A stretch of DNA of 64,000 bases from Bacillota bacterium (GCA_023457255.1 JAEWMB010000020.1:62001-126000); one strand, 5' to 3'; shown: positions 41,554 through 51,559, numbered from the stretch's first letter. Made by a program: numbers and translations. Notes: generated from the letters alone by a model not told the origin.

Positions 41554-44193
41554 TTATTCTGTTCTAAGTGCGGTTACAGGATCTTTTTTAGCCGCTTTCT
41601 TAGAAGGAATCAAACCAGCAATTAAAGTCAAAATCATGCTAATAGCAACCAGGACGATAGCATAGCCCCATGGTAATATTGCTATGGTGGAGATGCCGGA
41701 TAAAGCAGCAATAATAGCGTTAATCGGTATTAATAATAGGAGAGAAATAGAAATACCTAACATACCTGAGGTAAATCCAATAATTAAAGTTTCTGCATTG
41801 AAGATACTTGAAATATTACGCTTCGAAGCACCGATACTACGTAAAATACCAATTTCTTTTGTTCTTTCCAGGACAGAAATATAAGTGATAATTCCAATCA
41901 TGATAGAGGATACTACAAGTGAAATTGCTACAAAACCGATTAGTACGTAACTAATCATATCGATAATAGTTGTGATAGAAGACATCATGAGTCCAACAAT
42001 ATCGGTATAGTTAATAGTCATTTCTTCATGACCGGAGTCTTTTTGTGTTGTATTGTAATCTTCAATCATTTCAGCAATTGCATCTTTTGCCTCAAAATTA
42101 ATAGGGTAGAGATTGATAGTGGAAGGCTGGTCAAGATTGACAATCCCTAGCTGTGCAATGTTGTTATCGTAAGAAGCTTCCTTGCCGGCAGCCAAACGCA
42201 TTTGCTCTCCGAAAGCAGCAATGATTTCTTCTTCCGTCATAGTGGTGCTCAGTTCTTTAAACTGCTGCTCCTCCTCTGCAGACAATGTTTTCATAAAATC
42301 ATTAATCTCTTCCATTGTCATGCTGTCCATATACTCTTCCATATCAAAAGGCATATTTGTAAAAACATTTGTTTCGGTATCTGCAAGCTGAGCTTTTGCA
42401 ATTTCACTGTCGTTAATCTTCTCGATGATATATTCTGTTAAAGAAGAGGTGTATCCAACCGCACCTTGAATAGAGGAGGCACTTGCTTCCGGATTGGGCT
42501 TAAGGATACCAACAATTTTTAATTCCAAGGAATCATCTACTAATTTAGTCATATATGAGCTATCTTCGCGCTTATCTTCCCAAATTCCCGTTTCCATGTT
42601 ATATACGTAATAATCTGTATTCAGAACCAACTTAAAGGAAGTATTCAAGATCTCATCGTAAGTAAAAGAGGCTTGTTCCGGTTCTTTTACATCTTCTCCT
42701 TTGACTAGTGCTTTTTGAATGTTTTTATACTCCTCCTGATTCATTAGATCAATAGAATAAAGAGCTAAGTCACTGATTTCATTATTTTTATCAGCAACCA
42801 GCACGACCTCGTTATAAGCACCTTCTGCGGGAAAACGTCCTGCAAGCACATCATATTGGGATTCCAATAGTTTTTTATTTCCTAACATCTCTGAAAATAC
42901 ATTGGCGGACATCATGCCCATTCCCGGAGCACTCATACCACCCATACCACCCATTCCGGTTCTGCTTAATAATTCACTTGGATTTAATTGTGTTACACCC
43001 TTTGATGTATCTGAGCTATAGATTTGCAGATCCAGATCATAACCGTATTGGATGGTTGATACATAATCGCGGACTTTAGAGTCTCTGCTTTCAATATATT
43101 TTTTAAAGGCCCCTAAGTCGTTTGCTTTGGTTTCTTCACTTAAGGTGGCAAACATGCCGGTTACTATATTATTGGAATATATTTTATTTAAATCATGTTC
43201 CACACCATTCGAAGTATTTTGTTCCATCATTGCTGCCATCATCGAAGTCATATCGATACTTTCTCTCTCTATGCTGATGGGATAAGTTGAAAGAGTATCT
43301 TTTTGTACTGTTTCGATATAGGCATTGATACCGCTTGAGAGAGCTAAGATAAGAGCAATACCGATAATACCAATGCTTCCTGCAAAGGAAGTTAGAATGG
43401 TTCTTGCTTTTTTTGTTTTTAAGTTGTTTAAGCTAAGAGATAGTGCCGTTAGAAAGGACATGGAGGTTTTTCCCATCGTTTTATGCTCTGGCTTTGCTGC
43501 CTCCTGCTGATTCTCTTGATATGGATCGGAGTCATTGGTTATCTTACCGTCACGAAGCTTTACAATACGTGTGGCATATTGTTCCGCTAATTCAGGATTA
43601 TGGGTAACCATGATTACCAGCCTGTCTTTGGCAATTTCTTTTAATAAATCCATAACCAGGATACTGGTTTCGGTATCCAGTGCCCCTGTTGGTTCGTCTG
43701 CCAGGAGAATATCAGGATTATTCACAAGTGCTCTGGCAATTGCCACACGCTGCATCTGCCCGCCCGAAAGCTGATTCGGTTTCTTGTGTATTTGATTTCC
43801 AAGACCTACTTTTTCCAGGGCTTCTTTTGATAATCTTTTTCTTTCCTTTTTTGAGATGCCGGAAATAGTGAGAGCTAATTCTACATTGGATAAAATGGAC
43901 TGGTGAGGGATTAAATTATAACTTTGAAAAACAAAGCCGATGGTATGATTTCTATAGGAATCCCAATCACGGTCCTTATATTTTTTTGTTGAGATACCAT
44001 TGATGATTAAATCACCGCTGTCATAACGGTCCAAACCACCAATGATATTTAATAATGTTGTTTTACCGGAACCGCTTGGGCCTAGTATTGCAACAAATTC
44101 ATTGTCTCGAAGTGTCAAACTGACATCATCAAGTGCAGACTGTACCAGATACTTCGTGGCGTATTTTTTTGATATGTTCCTAATCTGTAGCAT
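41554..44193 (-). CDS. MacB/FtsX-type ABC exporter (ATPase-permease fusion)
   Basis: This is an 879-residue protein. Residues 1-230 are a LolD/MacB-type ATPase: Walker A GPSGSGKTTLLN near 39, FVFQSYNLIPH, LSGGQMQRVAIARAL, LLADEPTGALD, VTHNPELAEQ. Residues about 255-879 are the membrane part: one TM near 270, a large extracellular domain with a Gly/Met run (GMGGMGGMSAPGMGMM near 410), then three TMs with the FtsX core ERTKEIGILRSIGASKRNI. Such exporters handle peptides or lipoproteins and often protect against antimicrobial peptides. It is divergent from a two-component system that probably controls it. Confidence 0.92.
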   Translation of the reverse strand: MLQIRNISKKYATKYLVQSALDDVSLTLRDNEFVAILGPSGSGKTTLLNIIGGLDRYDSGDLIINGISTKKYKDRDWDSYRNHTIGFVFQSYNLIPHQSILSNVELALTISGISKKERKRLSKEALEKVGLGNQIHKKPNQLSGGQMQRVAIARALVNNPDILLADEPTGALDTETSILVMDLLKEIAKDRLVIMVTHNPELAEQYATRIVKLRDGKITNDSDPYQENQQEAAKPEHKTMGKTSMSFLTALSLSLNNLKTKKARTILTSFAGSIGIIGIALILALSSGINAYIETVQKDTLSTYPISIERESIDMTSMMAAMMEQNTSNGVEHDLNKIYSNNIVTGMFATLSEETKANDLGAFKKYIESRDSKVRDYVSTIQYGYDLDLQIYSSDTSKGVTQLNPSELLSRTGMGGMGGMSAPGMGMMSANVFSEMLGNKKLLESQYDVLAGRFPAEGAYNEVVLVADKNNEISDLALYSIDLMNQEEYKNIQKALVKGEDVKEPEQASFTYDEILNTSFKLVLNTDYYVYNMETGIWEDKREDSSYMTKLVDDSLELKIVGILKPNPEASASSIQGAVGYTSSLTEYIIEKINDSEIAKAQLADTETNVFTNMPFDMEEYMDSMTMEEINDFMKTLSAEEEQQFKELSTTMTEEEIIAAFGEQMRLAAGKEASYDNNIAQLGIVNLDQPSTINLYPINFEAKDAIAEMIEDYNTTQKDSGHEEMTINYTDIVGLMMSSITTIIDMISYVLIGFVAISLVVSSIMIGIITYISVLERTKEIGILRSIGASKRNISSIFNAETLIIGFTSGMLGISISLLLLIPINAIIAALSGISTIAILPWGYAIVLVAISMILTLIAGLIPSKKAAKKDPVTALRTE

Positions 44194-44552
44194 AATGTAT
44201 TATCTACCTTTCTGTTTATTATGGGGAAGCCATTACGAGGTATTATATATTAGAAAGAGAAACTGAAAATAAACTATAAGATAAAATTTTGTGCTTTTCT
44301 TAAATTATCGGAAGCTGACTGTGTTATAAATTAGTATGAAGCTGACATCATAAATATTAGTATGAAAATTTGTTTATGTTAGGTTTATCTTCCATGATAT
44401 AATAGAGTTAAAAAATTGCGAGGACGATGATAAGAGAGAGGCATATTTATACTCCGGAAAGTAAAATCGGATATTCCTATCTGAGTTGAATTTTAGCAAT
44501 AAGGAATTTTTCAGGGAATGATATTATGACTGTTCTTAAGGAGGAACGTTCT
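44194..44552. other. Divergent control region
   Basis: About 360 bases lie between the exporter and the response regulator. It holds TATAAT at 44398-44403 with a weak -35, and a tandem direct repeat (44311-44363) in front of it. No ORF is seen. Confidence 0.5.
44311..44363 (+). promoter_or_regulatory. Tandem direct repeat, possible response-regulator site
   Basis: GAAGCTGAC ... TAAATTAGTAT (44311-44337) is followed head to tail by GAAGCTGAC ... ATATTAGTAT (44338-44363). OmpR-family regulators commonly bind such direct repeats; the site lies 35 bases before a -10 box upstream of the regulator's own operon. Confidence 0.55.
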
Positions 44553-45230
44553 ATGTTTCAGATTTTGGTTGTAGAAGATGATAAAAATACGGCTAGGCTA
44601 ATGAAAGCTGTACTAATGCATGCAGGCTATGAGGTTTTTTGTGCTGATAGTGGGGTTAGTGCGTTAGAATTGATGGATAAACAACATATTGACTTAATTA
44701 TTCTTGATGTTATGATGCCCAAAATGGATGGTTATGAATTTACAAAGCAATTGCGAAACAGCGATAATAACACACCAATTCTTATGGTAACTGCGAAACA
44801 ATTACCGGAAGATAAATGCAAGGGCTTTCTGGCAGGTACCGATGATTACATGGTGAAGCCTGTCAATGAAGATGAAATGCTGCTTCGTATCAAGGCTTTA
44901 CTTCGCCGTGCTAAAATTGTAAATGAGCATAAGCTTCATATTGGCAAGGTAACCTTAGATTATGATGCGCTTACGGTTTCGAGAGAGGGGGAAAGTCAAA
45001 CCTTGCCTCAAAAAGAGTTTTATTTGCTGTATAAGCTTTTATCCTATCCCGATCGGATATTTACTCGAATCCAGTTAATGGATGAGATCTGGGGGATGGA
45101 GTCTGAGACTGTTGATACAACGGTAAATGTGCACATTAACCGGTTGAGAAAGCGTTTTGAAGGTTATTCTGAATTTGATATAATAGCAATCCGGGGAATT
45201 GGATATAAGGCGGTGAAAAATTGTGAGTAA
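44553..45230 (+). CDS. OmpR-family response regulator
   Basis: This 225-residue protein has receiver domain 1-115 (ILVVEDDKNTARL, phospho-Asp in LIILDVMMPKMDGYEF near 51, TAKQL, VKPVNEDEML) and a winged-helix DNA-binding domain from about 128 (KEFYLLYKLLSYPDRIFTR ... TVNVHINRLRKRF). ATG 44553 follows AAGGAGGAACG; the earlier ATG at 44526 would use that site as codons. It overlaps the kinase gene by 8 bases. Confidence 0.95.
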   Translation: MFQILVVEDDKNTARLMKAVLMHAGYEVFCADSGVSALELMDKQHIDLIILDVMMPKMDGYEFTKQLRNSDNNTPILMVTAKQLPEDKCKGFLAGTDDYMVKPVNEDEMLLRIKALLRRAKIVNEHKLHIGKVTLDYDALTVSREGESQTLPQKEFYLLYKLLSYPDRIFTRIQLMDEIWGMESETVDTTVNVHINRLRKRFEGYSEFDIIAIRGIGYKAVKNCE

Positions 45231-46272
45231 AGTCAGCAAAAAATATGATGGTTTTAAATTAGCATTACTTTTCGCATTTATTATATTTGTTATCATGTTG
45301 GTTACAATGATTTTCTTGTTTTCTATTTTCATTGTATTGAATCATTATGAATTGTTTACTTCGGTTTCAACAAAAAAACCATTAACTCCAATCTTCTTAT
45401 TTGCAGTAGTCAGTGTATTAATCGGAACGATAATATCGATGATATTCAGCAGAATTCCACTTTCTCCGATACGGGAAATTGTATCTGCTGCAGATCGTTT
45501 AGCAGAAGGTGATTTTAGTGTTAGAGTAAAACTAAAAGGGCCAAAGGAATTTCAAAAGCTAAATAAAAGCTTTAATCATATGGCAGAGGAGCTTGGCAGC
45601 ATTGAGATACTTCGTTCGGATTTTATTAATAATTTTTCTCATGAATTTAAAACCCCGATTGTATCGATGAGAGGTTTTGCCAAAATGCTAAAGTACAATG
45701 ATTTAACTAAGGAAGAAAGAGATGAATATTTAGATATTATTATTAATGAATCCGATCGTCTGAGTGAACTGGCAACTAACGTACTGAACCTATCTAAGAT
45801 AGAAAATCAAGCAATCGTTACAGATAAAATCCGGTTTAATGTTAGTGAACAGATTCGAAGGGTAGTTGTATTACTGGAAAAAAGATGGATTGAAAAGAAC
45901 ATAGAGATAGCGTTTGATTGTGATGAAATATTTCTTTATGGGAATGAAGAATTACTAAAACAAGTCTGGATTAATTTACTTGATAATGCGGTTAAGTTTT
46001 CTGCATCAGGCTCCATCATAGAGATTCAAGTAATTCAAGAACAAAAGAATGTGATGATTTTAATATCGGATCAAGGAATCGGAATGGCTGAGGATACGAA
46101 GAAACGCATCTTTGATAAATTTTATCAAGGTGATACTTCACATGCCACCAAAGGGAATGGGCTTGGATTAACGATTGCAAAGAAAATTGTTGAACTTCAT
46201 GAAGGAGAGATACAGATAACAAAATCTGACCAAAGCGGTACGACTTTTGAGGTAATCTTACGTACCGAATAA
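45223..46272 (+). CDS. Sensor histidine kinase
   Basis: This 349-residue kinase has two membrane segments (about 13-38 and 55-77) with only about 16 residues outside, then HAMP (PIREIVSAADRLAEGDFSVRV), HisKA with NFSHEFKTPIVSMRGFAKML (His near 141), and ATPase motifs NLLDNAVKFS, ISDQGIGM and GNGLGLTI. The tiny outer loop means the signal is likely sensed in the membrane or through the neighbouring exporter. It starts with GTG inside the regulator gene. Confidence 0.94.
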   Translation: MSKVSKKYDGFKLALLFAFIIFVIMLVTMIFLFSIFIVLNHYELFTSVSTKKPLTPIFLFAVVSVLIGTIISMIFSRIPLSPIREIVSAADRLAEGDFSVRVKLKGPKEFQKLNKSFNHMAEELGSIEILRSDFINNFSHEFKTPIVSMRGFAKMLKYNDLTKEERDEYLDIIINESDRLSELATNVLNLSKIENQAIVTDKIRFNVSEQIRRVVVLLEKRWIEKNIEIAFDCDEIFLYGNEELLKQVWINLLDNAVKFSASGSIIEIQVIQEQKNVMILISDQGIGMAEDTKKRIFDKFYQGDTSHATKGNGLGLTIAKKIVELHEGEIQITKSDQSGTTFEVILRTE

Positions 46273-46523
46273 ATGCAAAATTTTAGATTACTGTGTCTTG
46301 ATTACAGTCACTCTAATGTATTAATATAAAGAGTATCATGCTATAGAGTAATATTAAAGAGTTTTTATTGATAGCAATCCGCAGGCGGTAGCCTTGTATT
46401 TTTATGCACCGGTTTTCTTGCTATTATCGAAGTCTGATAAAAACCGGAGAGTGAAGCGTAGCAATCAATGAACTTAAAAATCATGCAGTCAATTTTCAAG
46501 ATTGTATTCTCGGAGGTGAATTT

Positions 46524-47198
46524 ATGGAAATAGTTCTTTTGCACGGTCAGAAACATCAAGGAAGTACATGGAACACTTCGCAATTATTATTAAGAGAACT
46601 TGTAACAAAGCAGGATAGGTTTCATGAATTTTATGTGAATGATATCCCGTATTGTGTTGGATGCTTTACATGTATATTAAAAGAGGAAGAAACTTGCCCG
46701 CATCGGGAACTAACAAAAGAAATTATTAGTTCCATTGAACAGGCAGATGTCATCATTATCGACTCTCCAAATTATTGTATGGGTATGACAGGGCAATTAA
46801 AGACTTTCTTTGATCATATGGCATATCGATGGTTTAGTCATCGTCCATTTTATAAGATGCAGCATAAAATAGGAGTTGCGATAGCAACGACTGCTGGAAT
46901 GGGGGCGGGAAGCGCAACAAAACAGATTAAACAACAATTATTCTGGTGGGGAATACCACAGATTTACCGATTAAATGTAACGGTTGCTGCTGCCTGCTGG
47001 AAAGATGTTAAACCGGAGACAAAGGAGAAAATCACGAAAAAAACAAAGTATATCGCTAGTAAGATTAGAAGAAAGCATGGTCATGTAAAAAGGGGATTTC
47101 GGCAAAGGATAATTTTTAAGCTCATGGCTAAAATGCAAAAAGCTGGTCTGGGAACTCCGAAAGATGCTGCCTATTGGAAAGAAAACGGATGGATTTAG
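46524..47198 (+). CDS. Flavodoxin-like NAD(P)H oxidoreductase
   Basis: This 224-residue protein has an NADPH-dependent FMN reductase fold: IVLLHGQKHQGSTWNTSQLLLREL (FMN phosphate loop), a Cys-containing YCVGCFTCILKEEETCPH segment near 43-60, VIIIDSPNYCMGMTGQLKTFFDHM, and GVAIATTAGMGAGSATKQI. The four Cys resemble the iron-sulfur flavoprotein group, though spacing differs. The C-terminal 50 residues are very basic. GGAGGTGA precedes the ATG. Confidence 0.85.
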   Translation: MEIVLLHGQKHQGSTWNTSQLLLRELVTKQDRFHEFYVNDIPYCVGCFTCILKEEETCPHRELTKEIISSIEQADVIIIDSPNYCMGMTGQLKTFFDHMAYRWFSHRPFYKMQHKIGVAIATTAGMGAGSATKQIKQQLFWWGIPQIYRLNVTVAAACWKDVKPETKEKITKKTKYIASKIRRKHGHVKRGFRQRIIFKLMAKMQKAGLGTPKDAAYWKENGWI

Positions 47199-47406
47199 AG
47201 GAATCTCCTAAAAATGAATATCAATTCATGATATGGCATAAAGCTGTCAGTATTCTTTAACACTAATATTCATAGCCACTAAGTGATAATCAGAGAAAAT
47301 AATTACTGGCAATAGATTTTATCCTATCGGGTATGTTCAATTTAGGAAAATAATGCTATACTATTAAAACTATAGATAAATATAATAGGATTTGGAGGTA
47401 TAAAGT

Positions 47407-48846
47407 ATGAAAGAAACTATCATAAAAAAATATGTTTCAGTATTACTATTGTTTGTGATGGTAATAGCAAGTTTTCAGCCGGTAAAGGCACACGCAGCAT
47501 CAACCACTGAGAAAAAAGCTGCTATTTCTTTTACAGAAACGAAAGCAAAAGGCTTTAAGGAGATTAACTACCTAAGTGAGGTGAACGATTATCTGTTTGT
47601 CTTAGGAAAAAAGGCGAAGGGGAATGTTTTCTCCTATAGTAAGGACGGTGTGAATTTTAAAGATATCTTGTTAGATACGGAAATCAATAAGAAGTTTCCG
47701 AAGATAACTTTTCAATCCATAGAGATATCTTACTCCTCGAGATATACAGCTAAGGAGGAGTTATGGCTGATAGGGACAGGAACGGTAAAAGAGGGTGAGA
47801 AATATCCGTTTCTTATCAGTATTTCAAAGGATATGAAGACGGTGAAGATTACATCTCTACAGGATATCATCAAGAAATTGGATGCAAAAGCAGCAGGCAT
47901 AGAGCTGGATACATATTTTATCACTCATTGGGAAAAGAAGCTTCTCATCATTAACGGAAGCTACACCAATGGAAAAGGGGATAGAATTCCATTCTATCTG
48001 CTCTCAACCAAGGGAAGTGCCTTTAAAGCCTACTCTTATCCGGACAGCAGCTATGATCAGATAACTTTTGCAGGAGATTATTTGGTTTGTTATAAATGGA
48101 GACTTACGGAAGCTGCACCGGGACAAGGCCAGTTCTATTATTCAAGTGATTACACAAAATGGGCAAAAGCGCTCACTCCGGTTGATGCGGATGGAAGAGA
48201 GTGGAATATAAGCTATTTTAACGAAAAGACTTTTGCCGTGATGCCGGCAGAGGATTATTTTAACCCGGATAAAACTTATACGATTCATTATACTGCAGAT
48301 ATGAAAAAATATAAGACCTTAAGTAAAGATTATATGATAGAAGGCTCTTCCCGGTATATGTATATCTTTCATGACGGAGACAGAGATATAGCAATGGAGG
48401 AAAGCTTCGGTGATATTGGAAGAGCTGTGATTTCTCAAAGAGCCATCGCTGACAATAGCAAGTGGAAGACGCTATTTGATTACACAGCAAAAAGCAGTGA
48501 CTTTAAATTCTATGATACCCTAAGAGGCGACGGATATGTTCTGCTTAAGGATGGAAAGACAAAAAAGATTTATAATCTAAAATCCGGTAAGAATTATGAT
48601 ACAACCATAGCAGTAGATAAGCTGGGTGACTCTTATGATGACGGAACTTTCTTTTACGCATTGTATGACGGAACTAAGCTGATAGGAACGAAGAACGGAT
48701 TTGTTACTAATTATATATTCACAACTCCGGAAGCGATGAAAGGATTAACAATATGGGGAAAGGGAAAGACGGCCAGGTATTATGTCTATTCTGATTCCAA
48801 GATATATTATGTAGATAAAGCTTCCTTAGATAAGAAAATAAAGTAG
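47407..48846 (+). CDS. Secreted protein of unknown function, propeller-like
   Basis: This 479-residue protein has a signal peptide (basic start, hydrophobic 10-25, likely cut at AHAA). The mature part is beta-rich with repeated units such as VFSYSKDGVNFKDIL, LISISKDMKTVKI, FYYSSDYTKWAKAL and IHYTADMKKYKTL, each a strand followed by D/S-x-x and a Lys-rich turn, like the blades of a sialidase-type or YncE-type propeller. I do not recognise a family. GGAGG lies 7 bases before the ATG. Confidence 0.8.
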   Translation: MKETIIKKYVSVLLLFVMVIASFQPVKAHAASTTEKKAAISFTETKAKGFKEINYLSEVNDYLFVLGKKAKGNVFSYSKDGVNFKDILLDTEINKKFPKITFQSIEISYSSRYTAKEELWLIGTGTVKEGEKYPFLISISKDMKTVKITSLQDIIKKLDAKAAGIELDTYFITHWEKKLLIINGSYTNGKGDRIPFYLLSTKGSAFKAYSYPDSSYDQITFAGDYLVCYKWRLTEAAPGQGQFYYSSDYTKWAKALTPVDADGREWNISYFNEKTFAVMPAEDYFNPDKTYTIHYTADMKKYKTLSKDYMIEGSSRYMYIFHDGDRDIAMEESFGDIGRAVISQRAIADNSKWKTLFDYTAKSSDFKFYDTLRGDGYVLLKDGKTKKIYNLKSGKNYDTTIAVDKLGDSYDDGTFFYALYDGTKLIGTKNGFVTNYIFTTPEAMKGLTIWGKGKTARYYVYSDSKIYYVDKASLDKKIK

Positions 48847-48905
48847 GGGATTTCTATCCTAAATAAAAACAGCTTGACTGAGGTTATCCCTTAAAATTAG
48901 ACTTT

Positions 48906-48942
48906 ATAGCGTAGTAGTTTTTAGCTGCTACGCTATTTCTTT
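48906..48942 (+). terminator. Intrinsic terminator
   Basis: ATAGCGTAGTAG pairs with CTGCTACGCTAT (one G-U), with a 7-base loop and TTTCTTT after it. It ends the secreted protein gene. Confidence 0.82.
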
Positions 48943-49105
48943 ATGCAACTTTGAGTTGGTGTCTGTATTCAACAGGACTCATCCAGTTCAGAATTTGCTT
49001 AATACTTTGTTCGTTATAATACTTTATATATTTTTTAATAGCTAATTTTAACTCATCATAGCTATAGCAAACGACTTTATAATACATTTCTTGCTTCATA
49101 ATTCC
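48941..49105 (-). pseudogene. IS3-family transposase 3' remnant
   Basis: The minus strand reads FFGIMKQEMYYKVV, YSYDELKLAIKKYIKYYNEQ and NWMSPVEYRHQL before a stop, the C-terminal signature of IS3/IS150-type orfB integrase. Only about 55 of some 280 residues remain, and a stop codon interrupts the frame just upstream where ENFF would be expected. No inverted ends were found. Confidence 0.82.
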
Positions 49106-49329
49106 AAAAAATCATTAGAACATTCTTGGTTAATTTATCTATATAAATAATACAAATCAGTTGCACTATTATTTTCTTTTCTGTATAGTTAAGTGAAAGA
49201 GATAAAAAAATGCATAGCGGTAGATAGCATGATTATTTATGGAAACTATACCATAAGTGTTAGTTAAAATCTCGGTCTGTATCGGTAGGAAAGGAAGCAG
49301 ATAAAAAGTAGCAGGAGGGAAAGTAATTT

Positions 49330-49455
49330 ATGGGAAGTTTTGGTTTTCTCCTTGGTGTCTATGGAAAAGTGATATGGTTAATGATTTCTGTTATTATTCT
49401 AGAAATTGGGCACATAGGGATACATAGAAAGCATAGAAAAGAAATAATTAATTAA
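49330..49455 (+). CDS. 41-residue single-TM small protein
   Basis: The protein reads MGSFGFLLGVYGKVIWL, continues with one hydrophobic segment to about residue 30, then has a basic tail (HRKHRKEIIN). CAGGAGGG lies 12 bases before the ATG. It is too short to assign; the hydrophobic-basic layout recalls small membrane peptides or type I toxins, which is a guess. Confidence 0.5.
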   Translation: MGSFGFLLGVYGKVIWLMISVIILEIGHIGIHRKHRKEIIN

Positions 49456-49547
49456 GCTTTACGTAGATGTTGATGGGTTTTACCTAGTTACAATCGAGAG
49501 ACTTAATGAAAGCAAAAATTTAGAAAAATTATAAATGGAGATTGTCT

Positions 49548-50387
49548 ATGGATGATGTATATTCTTTGTTTCAAAGGTGTTTTCCCCAGTTTTCTGTGCC
49601 ATGGAACATATTCTGGGAGCTATTATCTTTTGAAAAATGCCGGATATATAAAAAGGAAAAAAACGATGTATGTATAGGTATCTCAGTCTGGGAAGGTAAC
49701 AAGATAAGGTTACTGATGGTTGATCCGGAGTTTCGTAGACAGGGAATCGGACAAGAATTATTGCAATATAGTGAAGCAAAAATGAAAGAAGCTGGATATG
49801 ATAAGGTGATTTTGGGTGGCAATGATTCAAAACTGTTTTTAGGAGCTATTATTTCAAAGGAGGAGTGGGAAAGGAAAATCAGCAATTATTTTGCAAAAAG
49901 AGGATATGCTGCAGAGAATAGGTGTCTCGAAATGCAATTAAAGCTTGATAATTTCATTTACCCAAAAGACAGCTTACTATATCCGGAGAAGATTCGATTT
50001 GAATACTATACCGGAAAGAAAGATAAATTATGGAAAGCAGTAGCGAAAGTGGATAAAGAGTGGGTACAATATTTTAAGCAAGACTATTCTATCTATGTTG
50101 CTATGGAAGAAGACGAAATCGCGGCGTTTTGTATCTTGATTTTTGAGGATAAAGCGTTATTATGCAGTGTGGATACTAAGGTGGGGAGTATAGGCTGCGT
50201 TGGAACGGTACCGAAAAAAAGAAATCGAGGAATAGGCCTTTCTATGGTTGGAATGGCGACCTTAGAGCTGCAAAAGCATGGCTGTGATATCTCTTGGATT
50301 CATTATACTTACCTGGATTGGTGGTACAAAAAACTTGGGTATGAAACATATCTTAGATTTTGGTTAGGTCATAAAAGGTTGAGATAA
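49548..50387 (+). CDS. GNAT acetyltransferase with two GNAT domains
   Basis: This 279-residue protein has a first GNAT domain with IRLLMVDPEFRRQGIGQELLQYSEAKMKEAGYDKVILGG (acetyl-CoA loop RRQGIG near 66). The second half keeps GCVGTVPKKRNRGIGLSMVGMATLELQKHG and ends in YKKLGYETYLRFWLGHK. Both halves retain the RxxGxG-type loop. The substrate is unknown. ATG 49548 is 8 bases after GGAG. Confidence 0.85.
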   Translation: MDDVYSLFQRCFPQFSVPWNIFWELLSFEKCRIYKKEKNDVCIGISVWEGNKIRLLMVDPEFRRQGIGQELLQYSEAKMKEAGYDKVILGGNDSKLFLGAIISKEEWERKISNYFAKRGYAAENRCLEMQLKLDNFIYPKDSLLYPEKIRFEYYTGKKDKLWKAVAKVDKEWVQYFKQDYSIYVAMEEDEIAAFCILIFEDKALLCSVDTKVGSIGCVGTVPKKRNRGIGLSMVGMATLELQKHGCDISWIHYTYLDWWYKKLGYETYLRFWLGHKRLR

Positions 50388-50602
50388 CCAGGAATAAAAG
50401 AGGATTACTAGGATAAAAATAACAGATAATGCAAAATAGAGATATGTGAAAAATTGTAAACTTCTGAAGCAACATTAACGTTTTTAGATGATAGATAGCT
50501 TTGTTACCTTGTTTTAAATATTATATTTATGCAAAGATAGAAAACCATAAGAGGGCATTGCGTTTTATGTAATATGTGCCCAAAGTAAAGGAGTTTTTAT
50601 AT

Positions 50603-51559
50603 ATGAAGTTTTATTTTGCACCGATGGAGGGAGTGACCGGCTATATTTACCGAAATATTCATCACTCATATTTTCCTAATGTGGACAAGTATTTTACTCC
50701 ATTTATTGCAGCAAATCAAAGTGTTAGTTTAAAAACAAGAGAGTTACAGGATATCATACCGGAACACAACCGGGGAATGAATGTAGTTCCGCAAATATTA
50801 ACAAACAATGCCCGTGATTTTATTCAAACTTCAAAAAAGATAAAAGAGTTTGGATATAACGAGATTAATTTAAATTTAGGCTGTCCTTCAGGAACAGTAG
50901 TTGCCAAAGGGAAGGGTTCCGGATTTTTAGCTAGAAAAGATGAACTGAATCAGTTCTTGGAAGAAGTATTTCAAGCAGGTGTTACAAAAATCTCAATTAA
51001 GACCAGAATTGGCTGTGATAGTCCGGAGGAGTTTCCAGATTTGATGACAATCTTTAATCAGTATCCATTGGAAGAACTGATTATTCATCCAAGAATTCAG
51101 AAAGATTTTTATAAGAATACTCCAAATCTACCTGTGTTCTCGGAGGGGGTAAAGGAGAGTAAGCATGAAGTGTGCTATAACGGTGATATATTTACTATGA
51201 ATGATTATAAAGAATTTACGGCTAAATTTCCACAAGTGAAAGCAATCATGCTTGGTAGAGGCATGATTGCAAACCCGGCATTTATTGAGGAAATTTCATC
51301 AGGAAAGGGGTTGGGCAAAGATCTCTTAAAAGAATTTCATAACCGGTTATCAGCCGAATACAAAAGAGTCTTATCCGGAGACCGTGATGTATTGTTTAAG
51401 ATGAAAGAGGTGTGGCATTACTGGTCATACATGTTTACAGATTATGAGAAGTACAGGAAAAAGATTAGGAAAGCACAGCGATTTTCGGATTATGAACAAG
51501 CTGTAGAAAGCTTATTTTATGAACAGGAGATAAAAAAAGGTGCAGGTTATCTTGCGTAA
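50603..51559 (+). CDS. dus: tRNA-dihydrouridine synthase
   Basis: This 318-residue FMN enzyme reduces uridines in tRNA loops. It has FYFAPMEGVTGYIYRN, VVPQILTNNARDFIQT, INLNLGCPSGTVVAKGKGSGFLA with the catalytic Cys near 95, KTRIG, and YNGDIFTMNDY with AIMLGRGMIANP. Start ATG 50603 follows AAAGGAG; the frame opens earlier at 50576. The conserved segments match the Dus family, short clostridial subtype. Confidence 0.92.
   Translation: MKFYFAPMEGVTGYIYRNIHHSYFPNVDKYFTPFIAANQSVSLKTRELQDIIPEHNRGMNVVPQILTNNARDFIQTSKKIKEFGYNEINLNLGCPSGTVVAKGKGSGFLARKDELNQFLEEVFQAGVTKISIKTRIGCDSPEEFPDLMTIFNQYPLEELIIHPRIQKDFYKNTPNLPVFSEGVKESKHEVCYNGDIFTMNDYKEFTAKFPQVKAIMLGRGMIANPAFIEEISSGKGLGKDLLKEFHNRLSAEYKRVLSGDRDVLFKMKEVWHYWSYMFTDYEKYRKKIRKAQRFSDYEQAVESLFYEQEIKKGAGYLA

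Larger units (their letters stand above)
48847..49329. other. Intergenic region with terminator and IS remnant
   Basis: It contains a terminator at 48906-48942, a minus-strand IS3 transposase remnant at 48941-49105, and about 220 bases of AT-rich DNA before a small membrane-protein ORF. Confidence 0.5.

Noticed and set aside
41684..43868. Several plus-strand ORFs across the ABC exporter
   Set aside because: All are opposite the strongly supported exporter frame and lack independent signals.
46365..46583. Minus-strand ORF between the kinase and flavoprotein genes
   Set aside because: It overlaps the flavoprotein start on the other strand and shows no ribosome binding site or family motif.
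48941..49105. Intact insertion sequence
   Set aside because: Only the last 55 or so residues of an IS3 transposase remain, with a stop upstream and no terminal repeats.
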